Of a DNA stretch of 64,000 nucleotides, positions 7,412 to 16,342 are shown in pieces. This DNA comes from Arthrobacter sp. NicSoilC5. GTDB lineage: Bacteria > Actinomycetota > Actinomycetes > Actinomycetales > Micrococcaceae. The position numbers and the translations under genes are program-made. Within the stretch, counting starts at the first letter, position 1. Every line of letters begins with the position of its first letter. The notes under the pieces were generated by a model. It searched no databases. It saw only the letters and a list, made by a program, of their open reading frames with translations, and was not told where the DNA came from. The DNA lies in assembly GCF_019977395.1 (NCBI RefSeq), contig NZ_AP024660.1, positions 930,001 through 994,000 on the forward strand, given 5' to 3'.

Positions 7412-8941
7412 ATGGGACGGGACGCGGTGGCAGAGGCATTTGAGGCGATCGACGCCGCCCTTGCCGTGGTCCGTGGCGAGGTAGCCAAAGCCGCATGCGG
7501 AGCGCCCGCAGCCAACGATCCCTTGGCCGCCGGCGCCGACGAATGCCTGGACATCCTGGCCGGACTGGCTCGGACCGAGGCCCGTGTCGCCGCACTGAAG
7601 GCCGAGGCTGTGTCCACGTTCGCGGAGTCAGCGCGGTCCATCGCTCCCCCGGACATCCCGGTGCAGGCGCAGGAAATGGCCATCGCCGCGGAGGTAGGCT
7701 GCCTCCTGGCCATCGGCGACCGTGCCGCCGGTGTACTTCTGGCACAGTCCTACGCGCTCACGACCTCGCTGCCCCGGACTATGGAAGCACTCAAGGCTGG
7801 AACTATGTCGTGGCAGCACGCCCGCGTCATGGTGGAGGAGGCCGCCACCCTCAACCCTGACGCCGCGACCGCGTTGGAGGCCCACTTCCTCGACCCGGAC
7901 GCGCCGGACGCTGCCCGCGGTTGCCCCGCAGGGGAGATGCCCGCATACCGCTTCCGGCGCAAGGCCCGGGTCTGGCGCGAACGCAATCATCCGGACAGCA
8001 TCGAAATACGGCACGCAAAGAGCGTGGAGGAGAGGTGCCTTGAGTTCGCTCCGGAGCAGGACGGCATGGCACGCTTGTCCGCATACCTGCCGGCAGACAA
8101 GGCCACGGCCATCTGGAACCGCTACACCGCTATAGCCCGGGGCTTCCAGGGACCCAACGAGGAGCGCACCCTCACCCAACTTCGCGCGGATCTTTTCGCC
8201 GCTACGGCCCTCCGCGGGGGCAGCGGCTGCACCGGTTGCTGCGGCGGGTCCGCGGGAACTGACGACGCCGGTACCGCGTCGAAGGGGCTTGCTGACATCC
8301 CCGTTCCCCGCGCCGAAGTCCTGGTCACCGTCCCGGTATTTTCCCTCCTCGGTGCCACGGACGAACCAGCGATGCTGGACGGTTATGGCCCCATCCCGGC
8401 TGCCATGGCACGGGATCTCGTAGCCAACGGAGCCGCTTCGTTTTACCGCGTGCTCGTGGATCCCCGGGACGGCGCCCCGCTGGAAATAGGCCGCACCAGC
8501 TACCGGCTCACAAAGGCCATGCGGACGTGGCTGCGTTTGCGGGACGGCAAGTGTCCCTTCCCCGGCTGCAACAACAATTCTTTGGACAACGAAGCAGATC
8601 ATCTGCTCGCCTGGCACCAGGGCGGGACCACCGGAATCAGCAACCTGGGACAGCCATGTCCCAAGCACCATCGGTTGCGGCACATCAGCCAGTGGCGGCC
8701 GACGGCGGCGTCAAAGGATGAGCCGCCCGGCTGGGTTTCACCCTCCGGGCGCAAATACAAGAGTGAGCACCAGGACTGGGAGCCACCGAAGTTGCCTTCG
8801 CGCCCGCAGGCGCGCGCTGGCATCCCCTCTCAATCAGGCAGCAACTCAATGATGCCAGCGGGCAAAGGCACAGTGGACTACTTCCGCCTGCCACGGTCCC
8901 TCGGCGAGGACTGCCTGGCTGCGTACCTCGCCGCGCGGTGA
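7412..8941 (+). CDS. DUF222 / HNH endonuclease, 13E12 repeat family
   Basis: A 509-aa protein with the architecture of the 13E12 family. An N-terminal DUF222 helical region (about 40-330) includes TMSWQHARVMVEEAATLNPD and RKARVWRERNHPDSIEIRH. A C-terminal HNH domain (about 375-430) reads LRDGKCPFPGCNNN, EADHLLAWHQGG and CPKHHRLRH. All metal-binding residues of the HNH core are present. These genes are multicopy in actinobacterial genomes and are sometimes linked to mobile DNA; the biological role is not settled. A glycine/cysteine-rich insert (GSGCTGCCGGSAG) near residue 270 is unusual. A strong hairpin follows the gene. Confidence 0.9.
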   Translation: MGRDAVAEAFEAIDAALAVVRGEVAKAACGAPAANDPLAAGADECLDILAGLARTEARVAALKAEAVSTFAESARSIAPPDIPVQAQEMAIAAEVGCLLAIGDRAAGVLLAQSYALTTSLPRTMEALKAGTMSWQHARVMVEEAATLNPDAATALEAHFLDPDAPDAARGCPAGEMPAYRFRRKARVWRERNHPDSIEIRHAKSVEERCLEFAPEQDGMARLSAYLPADKATAIWNRYTAIARGFQGPNEERTLTQLRADLFAATALRGGSGCTGCCGGSAGTDDAGTASKGLADIPVPRAEVLVTVPVFSLLGATDEPAMLDGYGPIPAAMARDLVANGAASFYRVLVDPRDGAPLEIGRTSYRLTKAMRTWLRLRDGKCPFPGCNNNSLDNEADHLLAWHQGGTTGISNLGQPCPKHHRLRHISQWRPTAASKDEPPGWVSPSGRKYKSEHQDWEPPKLPSRPQARAGIPSQSGSNSMMPAGKGTVDYFRLPRSLGEDCLAAYLAAR

Positions 8942-8980
8942 GCTCAACGTGTGCTGTCGGTTCGTGCCGCCCGGGAAGCG

Positions 8981-9015
8981 CAATGGACCCCGCACAAAAC
9001 ATGCGGGGTCCATTG
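8981..9015. terminator. Perfect 14-bp hairpin after the 13E12 gene
   Basis: CAATGGACCCCGCA pairs perfectly with TGCGGGGTCCATTG around a 7-nt loop. There is no T run, which is usual for GC-rich actinobacterial terminators. Confidence 0.7.
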
Positions 9016-9269
9016 AAACCGGCTGTCACAGTACAGAATGTGCCGCCGGCCTGCGTATCGAAATAACCAGTGTGAGCTGCGGGTCCAGTTGGAAGATCTT
9101 CCACCAGAAGCGCCCCGATCTTGCCAGGACCTGAGCTTGAAAGCACCGCAATCACGTCCCGTTCATTTGAAAGTTTGCGGGGCTCGCGGAGGCCGTCCCG
9201 GCTGAGCTTCAGTGAAGCCGCCTATGTGCGGCCCAAATTGTCCGATTAGGTACTGTGGCGTCCCCGTGC

Positions 9270-9581
9270 CTAATAAAGGAACTCGTGCTGGCCGACCTCG
9301 CCGCGCCTCTGGGCAACTTTCATAGCAACTCGAACCGCCTTAACACGGATGTAGTTGAACGTCCTCACGACTTCTCCCGGGGACGCGTTGGTATTCAGGG
9401 ACCACGTAACGAGGTCGTCGTATTCCTTGCGCGCCTCTACGTCCTCAGGTAGGGAACTCTCGGCCAAAGAAGCCATGTATGCGTCGGCAAGGCTATGGCA
9501 GTGCTCACCGGTGTAGTGGTTTTTCAAAAAGCCAGCTTCCATGGCCGCGGCCAGTTCGGCACAACGAGCGTCTGGATTCAT
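9270..9581 (-). CDS. Hypothetical 103-aa protein coupled to the 424-aa gene
   Basis: A small, charged, mostly helical protein with no recognised domain (MNPDARCAELAAAMEAGF... SPGEVVRTFNYIRVKAVRVA). Its ATG overlaps the stop codon of the upstream 424-aa gene by four bases (9578-9581), so it is almost certainly cotranscribed and translationally coupled. The pairing suggests a joint function, but the sequence gives no biochemical clue. Confidence 0.65.
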   Translation of the reverse strand: MNPDARCAELAAAMEAGFLKNHYTGEHCHSLADAYMASLAESSLPEDVEARKEYDDLVTWSLNTNASPGEVVRTFNYIRVKAVRVAMKVAQRRGEVGQHEFLY

Positions 9582-10852
9582 TCCTGGGACGCTCTCTCCG
9601 GGGTGTCTGCCGCGTCTCGCTTCCGCGACTTGAACAAACCAGCAACCTTTCCACCCGCCGCGCCGGTGGCGCCGGCCAGCGCACCACCAAGGCCTTTGAC
9701 CGCGGACAGGGCCTGCGGTTCATCCGGAATACCGTCGCCGTCAACATCCACGGCACGGAACGGGCGGGACACCGCAGCGGCAGCGCTTGCCACCCCCGAG
9801 CCCACGGCGGAGGCACCGGTTGCCACCCCTTCTCCAACTGTGCTGGCCGTCCCAGTGATCCAGCTTCCCGTGGACTTCGCAGCATCCTCCAAGGCTGCAA
9901 GTGCCCGGTTGGGTTCGGACTCCTGGTCCTCGGCGTCGGACAACTCAATATGCAGGGCAAGGTGAGCCGGGAACTCCGCCGGAGCCTCAGGGAATGCTTT
10001 ACGGGCGGACTCAACGACGTCCCGGCCAAACACGAAACGGCTCACGCCTCCAGTCAGCGCACCCACGCCATATTCGATCGCCGTCTGATGTTTTCCGTTC
10101 AAGGTTTCCCGCACCGTGTCCAGCTGACCCGTCTGCATGGTCCGGACGAGGCTTTGCGCGGCGCCGCTGGGCAGGGTATCAGCCAGGGTAGTCGCCCAGT
10201 GGGACCAATCCCCGCTGGCAGCCGCGAATTTGTGGCCAACGCCCACCACACCGTCGGGGGAAGTCTCCGCGACGTCCTTGGCCATGATGGCAATTTGCTC
10301 CTGGCTTACCCGCTCATTGGTCAGCCCGTAGACCAGGGCATGGGCCTGGTCCTGGTCAAGGGCCTTCCCGTGGATGTCAGCGAGGGCCAGGCCGAAGATC
10401 GCCGTCAGCTCGAATTGGAGCTGCTGATCCCCGGCAGGGAGCAGTGCAGCGATCCGGTTGGCGCCGCTTTTCGCCGCGCCCATGGCCATGTTCTTGGCAG
10501 CGACCTTGGCCGCCTCTTTGGCGGTTACCTGTACGGTCTTCTTGGCGGCCTGCTTGCCTGCGGTCTTGATACCGGCGGCTGCAACTCCGCCGCCCGGAAT
10601 GAGGGCAATTCCAACTTCCGCGGCGATCGACCCAGCGGTGATCGCGGCCCCTGCAGCCGTGATTGACGTGCTGTAGTGGCGTTCGAGCAACCTAATAACC
10701 TCCGCAGGTGTCGCCTCCGGACGCCGGCGCCGAATCCGCATGACGTACTTGCGCGCAATTGAGTGACGGGCACTAACCGCCTTCGCGATGTCTGCGTTTG
10801 CTTCCTCGTCATCCAACTGGGTCTCCAGCGTGACAGCTTCGCTCTCAATCAT
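9578..10852 (-). CDS. Hypothetical 424-aa protein with hydrophobic core and DxDGDG motif
   Basis: Unrecognised protein. The N-terminal 70 residues are helical and basic. Residues ~68-135 are Ala/Gly-rich and hydrophobic (SITAAGAAITAGSIAAEVGIALIPGGG, then KQAAKKTVQVTAKEAAKVAA), suggesting membrane association. The middle (FGLALADIHGKALDQDQAHA) is reminiscent of DUF697-like or EcsC-like membrane-associated domains, a weak inference. Near residue 360 VDVDGDGIPDEPQ forms a calcium-loop-like DxDxDG motif. The tail is Gly/Ala-rich and ends in basic residues. It is first in an operon with the 103-aa gene. Confidence 0.65.
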   Translation of the reverse strand: MIESEAVTLETQLDDEEANADIAKAVSARHSIARKYVMRIRRRRPEATPAEVIRLLERHYSTSITAAGAAITAGSIAAEVGIALIPGGGVAAAGIKTAGKQAAKKTVQVTAKEAAKVAAKNMAMGAAKSGANRIAALLPAGDQQLQFELTAIFGLALADIHGKALDQDQAHALVYGLTNERVSQEQIAIMAKDVAETSPDGVVGVGHKFAAASGDWSHWATTLADTLPSGAAQSLVRTMQTGQLDTVRETLNGKHQTAIEYGVGALTGGVSRFVFGRDVVESARKAFPEAPAEFPAHLALHIELSDAEDQESEPNRALAALEDAAKSTGSWITGTASTVGEGVATGASAVGSGVASAAAAVSRPFRAVDVDGDGIPDEPQALSAVKGLGGALAGATGAAGGKVAGLFKSRKRDAADTPERASQE

Positions 10853-11040
10853 TTACGTTGTCCCCCTCTAAACCACAGGCTCAACCCTGAGCCCTTCTAT
10901 CAACGCTGCAATTCAAGTACGCGGCAAAGGAGCCAAGGCTCCTCGGCGCGCCGTCATCAGTGTCCCGCATGAGGCGGCAACATCGTGCCCGCCACGCTGC
11001 ACCGGCCTCCGCCGGGCAGAGTGCACGGGCGGAAGCGAGC

Positions 11041-11703
11041 TTATCCCGGGATTTGGATCCGTGCAGCTTCCTGCAGCAGCGGATCAGAAATGATGACGGT
11101 GGCAGCTCCCGGTGCAATATCGAAAGCGATGTTTCCCCGTGCCTTGTCGCCGGGAAGAATCTCGCCGGAGCCGAGCTGGTTGTCGGCAAACAGGCTCATG
11201 TCGGCTTTACGTCCGTTTTGATCCTTTGCCGAGAAGTAGAGCGGGTTGGAGCTGGTTTTGCCAGATTCCGTTTCCCAAAGCACGTCCAGGAGCAGGTAGG
11301 TGCCGTTCTTTGATGGTGTGGCGAAGGCGCCGTTGGTGACAGAGTCGGTGCGGACGGCGGACACAACGGTGACCCTGGCGACGTTGCCGTTGCGCATCTT
11401 CACGGAGAACGGAACGCCGACAGCAGGTGCCGCGGGAGCAGCAGGAGCGGACGACGGCGGTGCTGCCGCCCCCGGGGCGGCAGGAGCAGCGGCGGCCGGG
11501 GCCGTTGCTTCGGCAGAGGCTGTAGTTGAGGCAATCGGGCTGGAGTCCGCGGCCGGCTTGCTGCCGCCGGCGCATGAGCCCACGAGAATGCCGAGCAGCA
11601 GGACGCCGGCCGGGAGGACGAAGCGCTTCTTTTTGTAGAAGGCGCGCTTGGCAAGTGCCGGAGCTGCCGGCGGGGTGGGAAATGCAAAGTTCTGGTCAGT
11701 CAT
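11041..11703 (-). CDS. Lipoprotein with DUF4352-like immunoglobulin domain
   Basis: A 220-aa exported protein. A basic N-terminus (KRAFYKKKRF) precedes a hydrophobic helix VLPAGVLLLGILVGSC, whose VGSC fits a lipobox. A long Ala/Pro/Ser linker (~50-95) spans the wall. The C-terminal ~120 residues (GVPFSVKMRNGNVARVTVVS, GTYLLLDVLWETESG, DKARGNIAFDIAPGA) match the beta-sandwich DUF4352 family seen in many Gram-positive lipoproteins. The unusually long N-terminal extension (about 25 residues) before the helix could instead mean a membrane anchor without lipid. It lies in the same orientation as the next upstream gene, 33 nt away. Confidence 0.75.
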   Translation of the reverse strand: MTDQNFAFPTPPAAPALAKRAFYKKKRFVLPAGVLLLGILVGSCAGGSKPAADSSPIASTTASAEATAPAAAAPAAPGAAAPPSSAPAAPAAPAVGVPFSVKMRNGNVARVTVVSAVRTDSVTNGAFATPSKNGTYLLLDVLWETESGKTSSNPLYFSAKDQNGRKADMSLFADNQLGSGEILPGDKARGNIAFDIAPGAATVIISDPLLQEAARIQIPG

Positions 11704-11736
11704 GGTGGTGCCTTTCGAGAGTGGGTGCTGCGGTTG

Positions 11737-12411
11737 TTACTGCTTTTCCCATTTGCCGCAGCGGGTTGAGTTGAAGTCCTGGCCCGGGGAGAGGGTGACG
11801 ACGGGCCGGCCGCCGCCGGGGATGTCGTTTTCGATGATCTTGCTGCCGTTGGTGCCGGACTGGTAGATGCCCCAGTAGCAGGTGGAACCGACGGCTGCTG
11901 CGGCGCGGTAGGTGCCGGGTTCGATGTCGGAGCCCACGGTCCAGGTGCCGTCGGCCACAGTGTTGGCGGCCTTGGCCTTTTCGGCGCCGGTTACCGCGTC
12001 CTCGCGTTTCTTGACGGCGGCCTCGACAGCCTTCACCGCAGCATCAGCCTTGGACACTTCGGCTTCGCGGGCCGAGACCGTGGACTCGCGGCCTGTGATG
12101 CCGTTCTGCAGGGTGTCGTACTTGCCCTTCAGCGATGCGTAGCTGGACAGGGCCGCGTCACGTTCCGTCTCAACGGTGGACTTTTCGCCGGCGAGGGACT
12201 TATAGGCCGGGCTCGCCTTTGGGTCTGGCAGCGCCGTTCCGACGGCAACCCCGCTGGCGAAGAGGACGACGGCGGCGCCCGCTACAAGGACGCGCTTCTT
12301 CCGTCGGGGCTTCGCTGCCGGAGCAGCATGGCTGCTTGCGGGATCAGTGAAGACTTCCTCGATGGACGCCTCATGCGACCCTGGACCTGGACTGGTTGGA
12401 GTGTTGGCCAT
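11737..12411 (-). CDS. Membrane-anchored coiled-coil protein with exported C-terminal domain
   Basis: A 224-aa protein. A proline-rich cytoplasmic N-terminus ends in KPRRKKR, followed by one transmembrane helix (VLVAGAAVVLFASGVAVGTA, ~40-60). A coiled coil follows (ETERDAALSSYASLKGKYDT through KREDAVTGAEKAK, ~78-145). The small C-terminal domain begins DGTWTVGSDIEPGTYRA and has two cysteines (CYWGIYQ, TRCGKW) that could form a disulphide outside the cell. This WTVGxDIxPGTYR module recurs in actinobacterial lipoproteins, function unknown. Confidence 0.75.
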   Translation of the reverse strand: MANTPTSPGPGSHEASIEEVFTDPASSHAAPAAKPRRKKRVLVAGAAVVLFASGVAVGTALPDPKASPAYKSLAGEKSTVETERDAALSSYASLKGKYDTLQNGITGRESTVSAREAEVSKADAAVKAVEAAVKKREDAVTGAEKAKAANTVADGTWTVGSDIEPGTYRAAAAVGSTCYWGIYQSGTNGSKIIENDIPGGGRPVVTLSPGQDFNSTRCGKWEKQ

Positions 12412-12563
12412 GTTCTCTTCCTTTGTTCGTGGATGACCGCTAAACGGCGGCGGGATCCTGCTCCCCCAATGTGCGGTTTCCCGCCGCCGCCGCAGCTCCG
12501 GAAGATTCCTTCGTGGCTGCAGAACGAACGTACGACCAGGCCAGATATGGCAGGCGTGAAGAT

Positions 12564-12585
12564 GCTGATAACCCCCCTTATCAGC
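12564..12585. promoter_or_regulatory. Perfect inverted repeat, candidate operator of the R-M operon
   Basis: GCTGATAA, a spacer of six C, then TTATCAGC: an 8-bp perfect palindrome 66 bases before the likely start of the HTH gene. The adjacent CCCCCCTT and AAAGGGGG can also pair. A TAGGCT -10-like box lies at 12616. The geometry suits a dimeric repressor. Confidence 0.45.
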
Positions 12586-12650
12586 CGCAAAGGGGGAATG
12601 TCAGCGTCGGTCGCTAGGCTGATGAACGATCACGACTGATGGGGGCAGTA

Positions 12651-14711
12651 ATGGAAGTAACAGGTACGGCGCTGCGCATGTCACTGTCCGACATCGCCGC
12701 CCTGGCGCAAGTGCAACGCCCGGTTGTCTCCATGTGGCGCAAGCGCAGCAGCAGCACCGCATTGCCGTTCCCCGCAGCGAAGGGACATCTCAACGGCGTC
12801 GAACTGTTCGACGCCGTTGAAGTCACCGCATGGCTCCACGCAACCGGGCGGGGGAATAATCCCGAGGCGCGTAACGACGTCGCCATTTTTGCCCGCCTGG
12901 CCTCCCCTGCATCGGAAGCTCCCCGGGACAGCCGGCAGACCTTCGATGGGCTCACCTCCCTGCTGACGCTAAAGGTCATCAGCGGGCAGAGCCTCGGCCG
13001 CATGAGTGCAGCCCAGCTTTTGGACGCCGCTGACGAAGCAGACCCCGACGACGTTTTCCTCTATACCGAGCTCGAGGCGCTTGGTTCCGCCTTGACGGGG
13101 CTCGCCAGTTTCGCGGACAGGCTCGCGGACAGCGCGTTCAGTGCCCCCGCAGCCTTCGAAAAGCTGCTGGCCCACCGGTTCAAGGAGGGCCTCCGCGAAC
13201 AGTCGGACACTGCACTCACAGACGCTGCGCTCAAGCTTGTCGGCGCGGCAGCCAGGGAGCTGGCAGCCACACTGGACGGCAGGCCCGTCTACGTCGACTC
13301 GACGCCAGGCGGAAGCGACGTGATGCTCCGCATTGCGCAGCAGGCCGGGGAAACAACGGCGGCTACTTTCCTGGCAGCTGACCTCGACGGCGGCGCGTCA
13401 CGGCTTGCCCGCAGGCGCCTGGCAGTGCACGGTACAGACAACGCTCCCGTGAAGATCGACTCCAACGGCGCCTTCGCCGTCAGCGGTCCCGCGGTGCACG
13501 TGGCCCAGTATCCGGCCCCGGGAAATCCTGAGGCAGACACGACGGGCATCCTGTCCGGCATCGAGAACATCGCGCTGCAGATGGACGACTCCCAGAGGGC
13601 CGTCATAATTGCCCCCGCCCGCGTCCTCTGCGATGCGCTGTCGGGCGAGGCAGGAAACCTCCGCTCCGATCTGCTGCGCTCCGGCCGGTTGCGAGCCATC
13701 GTCAAGTTGCAGCCGGGACTCTTGCGGGCCAAGCCCCGCGAGCCCCAGGCGCTGTGGGTGCTGGGCCCCTCATATGCGGACGTTCCCATCGCAGACCGCT
13801 GGACCATGGTTGCCGACGTCAGCACCACCGCCTTGACCCTTGATGTGAGCCAGGACCTCATCAGCGACGTTGCCGCCTCGATGGGTGACAGGGCCACCAT
13901 CCGCGCCCACTCCTTCCGGTTCGCCCGGCTGGTGCAGACCCGCATCCTGCTGGCCCGCCACGGCTCGCTGGTGAAGGGAGCGGCTGCGAAAAGTTCGACG
14001 GCGGCACCCTGCGCTGAAGCTGCGCTCCGGATCGAGGAACTGCTCCATGCCCTGTCATCCCCCGCCTCCGGGTCGTTGCTCCCCGCCGTCGAAGCCAACG
14101 GCCCCGGCGACCGGCTCCATCCGGCAGCCGTCCAGGACCTTCTCAATGCCGGAAACCTGAAGTACGTCAAAGGGGTCCGTCTGCAGGCAGAACACATCAA
14201 CCTCCGCGCCGGCAGCAGGATCCTCGGCCGCGAGGAACTGCTGGAACCACACGGCGGCCGGCCCCGCTTCATCGCCCTGCTGGACTTTGCCGCCAAATAC
14301 CCTGCCGGGCGCCTCACCGAACCGGGCGACGTCATCTTCTGTACCAGCCCGCGTCCCGCCGCGATGGTCGATACGGAGGGCGGCGCCGTCGTCGTCTTCC
14401 CTGCCCGGATCCTGAGGATAGACCGCGGCGACCCCGGCGGCCTGGTGCCGGACGTCGTGGCTGCGGACATCAACGTGCGGCCGGACGCGGACAAAAACTG
14501 GCGGACCTGGCAGCTGCGCCGGAGCCCTGACCGGCAGCGCCGGCCGCTCGCCACCGCGCTCGGAGCCCTGCAACACGAGCAGGCCCGCGCGCGTGAACGA
14601 CTCAAACAACTCGAAGAACTCGCTACCCTGATTACGGACGGCGTAGCGGGCGGAAGCCTCACCCTGACAGACCCTATGACCCACGCCGGACCAGAAGAAG
14701 GAACTGAATAA
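12651..14711 (+). CDS. HTH protein with degenerate N6-methylase fold and specificity-like tail, type I R-M partner
   Basis: A 686-aa protein heading the type I operon. The N-terminus (MSLSDIAALAQVQRPVVSMW) is a MerR/excisionase-type helix-turn-helix. The middle follows the HsdM layout but the catalytic motifs are altered: the position of DPCCGSGG reads VDSTPGGSD, and no NPPF-type motif is found where HsdM has it. The later HsdM-like region is recognisable (RAVIIAPARVLCDALSG, LRSDLLRSGRLRAIVKLQPG). The last 200 residues (NLKYVKGVRLQAEHINLRAG onward) resemble an HsdS half. ATG 12651 has GGGGG five nt upstream; ATG 12639 would add four residues. The stop overlaps the hsdM start (TAATG). Likely a non-catalytic accessory or regulator; this is inference. 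Confidence 0.7.
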   Translation: MEVTGTALRMSLSDIAALAQVQRPVVSMWRKRSSSTALPFPAAKGHLNGVELFDAVEVTAWLHATGRGNNPEARNDVAIFARLASPASEAPRDSRQTFDGLTSLLTLKVISGQSLGRMSAAQLLDAADEADPDDVFLYTELEALGSALTGLASFADRLADSAFSAPAAFEKLLAHRFKEGLREQSDTALTDAALKLVGAAARELAATLDGRPVYVDSTPGGSDVMLRIAQQAGETTAATFLAADLDGGASRLARRRLAVHGTDNAPVKIDSNGAFAVSGPAVHVAQYPAPGNPEADTTGILSGIENIALQMDDSQRAVIIAPARVLCDALSGEAGNLRSDLLRSGRLRAIVKLQPGLLRAKPREPQALWVLGPSYADVPIADRWTMVADVSTTALTLDVSQDLISDVAASMGDRATIRAHSFRFARLVQTRILLARHGSLVKGAAAKSSTAAPCAEAALRIEELLHALSSPASGSLLPAVEANGPGDRLHPAAVQDLLNAGNLKYVKGVRLQAEHINLRAGSRILGREELLEPHGGRPRFIALLDFAAKYPAGRLTEPGDVIFCTSPRPAAMVDTEGGAVVVFPARILRIDRGDPGGLVPDVVAADINVRPDADKNWRTWQLRRSPDRQRRPLATALGALQHEQARARERLKQLEELATLITDGVAGGSLTLTDPMTHAGPEEGTE

Positions 14712-16342
14712 TGCCCCCGAAAGCGAAGGTGGACCTCGCCCCGTCCACCATGAAGGAACTCAAGGACACACTCTGGAAGGCAGCGGACAAGCTCCGCGGC
14801 TCGATGGATGCCTCGCAGTACAAGGACGTGATCCTGGGGCTGGTGTTCCTGAAGTATGTGTCGGACGCGTTCGAGGAGCGGCGGGAGCAGATCCAGGCCG
14901 AGCTGGAAGCGGACGGGCTCAACGAGGAGCAGATCGCCCAGCTGATCGACGACGTGGACGAGTACACCGGCCGCGGCGTGTTCTGGGTATCGCCCCGGGC
15001 ACGCTGGACCTACCTTGCGGAGAACGCCAAGGGCCTGGATGCCGTGGACGGCGCGGCGCCCAAGTCCATCGGGCTGCTCATTGATGAAGCGATGGACCTC
15101 ATCATGACCGACAACAAGTCCCTGGCCGCCACGCTCCCCAAGATCTACAACCGGGACAACGTTGACCAGCGCCGTCTGGGCGAGCTGCTTGACCTGTTCA
15201 ACTCCGCGCGTTTCACGGGGCAGGGCGCCAGCAAGGCCCGCGACCTGCTGGGCGAGGTGTACGAGTACTTCCTGGAGAAGTTCGCCAAGGCCGAAGGCAA
15301 GCGCGGCGGCGAGTTCTACACCCCGGCCGGCGTGGTCCGGGTGCTGGTGGAAGTGCTCGAGCCGCACCGCGGACGCGTGTACGATCCCTGCTGCGGTTCG
15401 GGCGGCATGTTCGTGCAGGCCGAAAAGTTCCTGGCGGCCCACCACCTGGAAGGCTCGGACATCTCGGTCTACGGCCAGGAGCTCAACGAGCGCACCTGGC
15501 GGATGGCCAAGATGAACCTCGCCATCCACGGCCTCAACGCCAACCTCGCCTCGCGCTGGGGAGACACCTTCGCCCGCGACCAACACCCGGAGCTGACCGG
15601 GAACAACGGCGCGGACTTCATCATGGCCAACCCGCCGTTCAACATCAAGGACTGGGCCCGCTCCGACTCCGACCCGCGCTGGAAGTACGGCGTCCCGCCG
15701 GCCGGCAACGCCAACTACGCCTGGATCCAGCACATCATCTCCAAACTGGCGCCCGGCGGCAGCGCCGGCGTGGTCATGGCCAACGGCTCCATGTCCTCCA
15801 ACTCCGGCGGCGAAGGCGAGATCCGCGCCCAGCTGGTCGAAGCCGACATCGTCTCCTGCATGGTGGCGCTGCCCACCCAGCTCTTCCGCAGCACCGGGAT
15901 CCCGGTGTGCACCTGGTTCTTTGCGAAGGACAAGACCGCCGGTCCCCGCGGTTCCGTGGATCGGACCGGGCAGGTGCTCTTCATCGACGCCCGGAACCTG
16001 GGCCACATGGTGGACCGCGCCGAGCGCGCCCTATCCGACGAGGACATCGCCAAGATCGCCAACACCTACCACGCGTGGCGCGGCACCGCTTCTGCGGTTG
16101 AGGCGGGCCTGACGTACGACGACGAGGCCGGCTTCTGCTATTCGGCTTCACTTGCCGAGGTCAAGGCAGCGGACTACGCGCTGACGCCCGGACGGTACGT
16201 CGGCGCTGCAGAAGTTGAGGACGACGGAGAGCCGATCGAGGAGAAGATCGCCCGGCTGTCCAAGGAGCTGTTTGAGCAGTTTGAGGAGTCCGAGCGCCTG
16301 GCGGCTGTTGTGCGCGAGCAGTTGGGGAGGGTTGATGTCTGA
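14711..16342 (+). CDS. hsdM: Type I restriction-modification DNA methylase subunit HsdM
   Basis: A 543-aa N6-adenine methyltransferase subunit. It has the N-terminal helical HsdM domain (STMKELKDTLWKAADKLRGS) and the SAM-binding motif I DPCCGSGGMF near residue 225. The catalytic motif IV NPPF is at 307, followed by NIKDW, and the C-terminal helices are present. Length is normal. It methylates the target adenine together with HsdS and HsdR. It starts on the last base of the preceding gene and overlaps hsdS by 8 nt, so all subunits are tightly coupled. Confidence 0.95.
   Translation: MPPKAKVDLAPSTMKELKDTLWKAADKLRGSMDASQYKDVILGLVFLKYVSDAFEERREQIQAELEADGLNEEQIAQLIDDVDEYTGRGVFWVSPRARWTYLAENAKGLDAVDGAAPKSIGLLIDEAMDLIMTDNKSLAATLPKIYNRDNVDQRRLGELLDLFNSARFTGQGASKARDLLGEVYEYFLEKFAKAEGKRGGEFYTPAGVVRVLVEVLEPHRGRVYDPCCGSGGMFVQAEKFLAAHHLEGSDISVYGQELNERTWRMAKMNLAIHGLNANLASRWGDTFARDQHPELTGNNGADFIMANPPFNIKDWARSDSDPRWKYGVPPAGNANYAWIQHIISKLAPGGSAGVVMANGSMSSNSGGEGEIRAQLVEADIVSCMVALPTQLFRSTGIPVCTWFFAKDKTAGPRGSVDRTGQVLFIDARNLGHMVDRAERALSDEDIAKIANTYHAWRGTASAVEAGLTYDDEAGFCYSASLAEVKAADYALTPGRYVGAAEVEDDGEPIEEKIARLSKELFEQFEESERLAAVVREQLGRVDV

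Noticed and set aside
13289..16006. A 905-aa open frame on the minus strand opposite the R-M operon
   Set aside because: It is the antisense shadow of hsdM and the preceding gene in GC-rich DNA. The plus-strand frames carry all the recognisable motifs.
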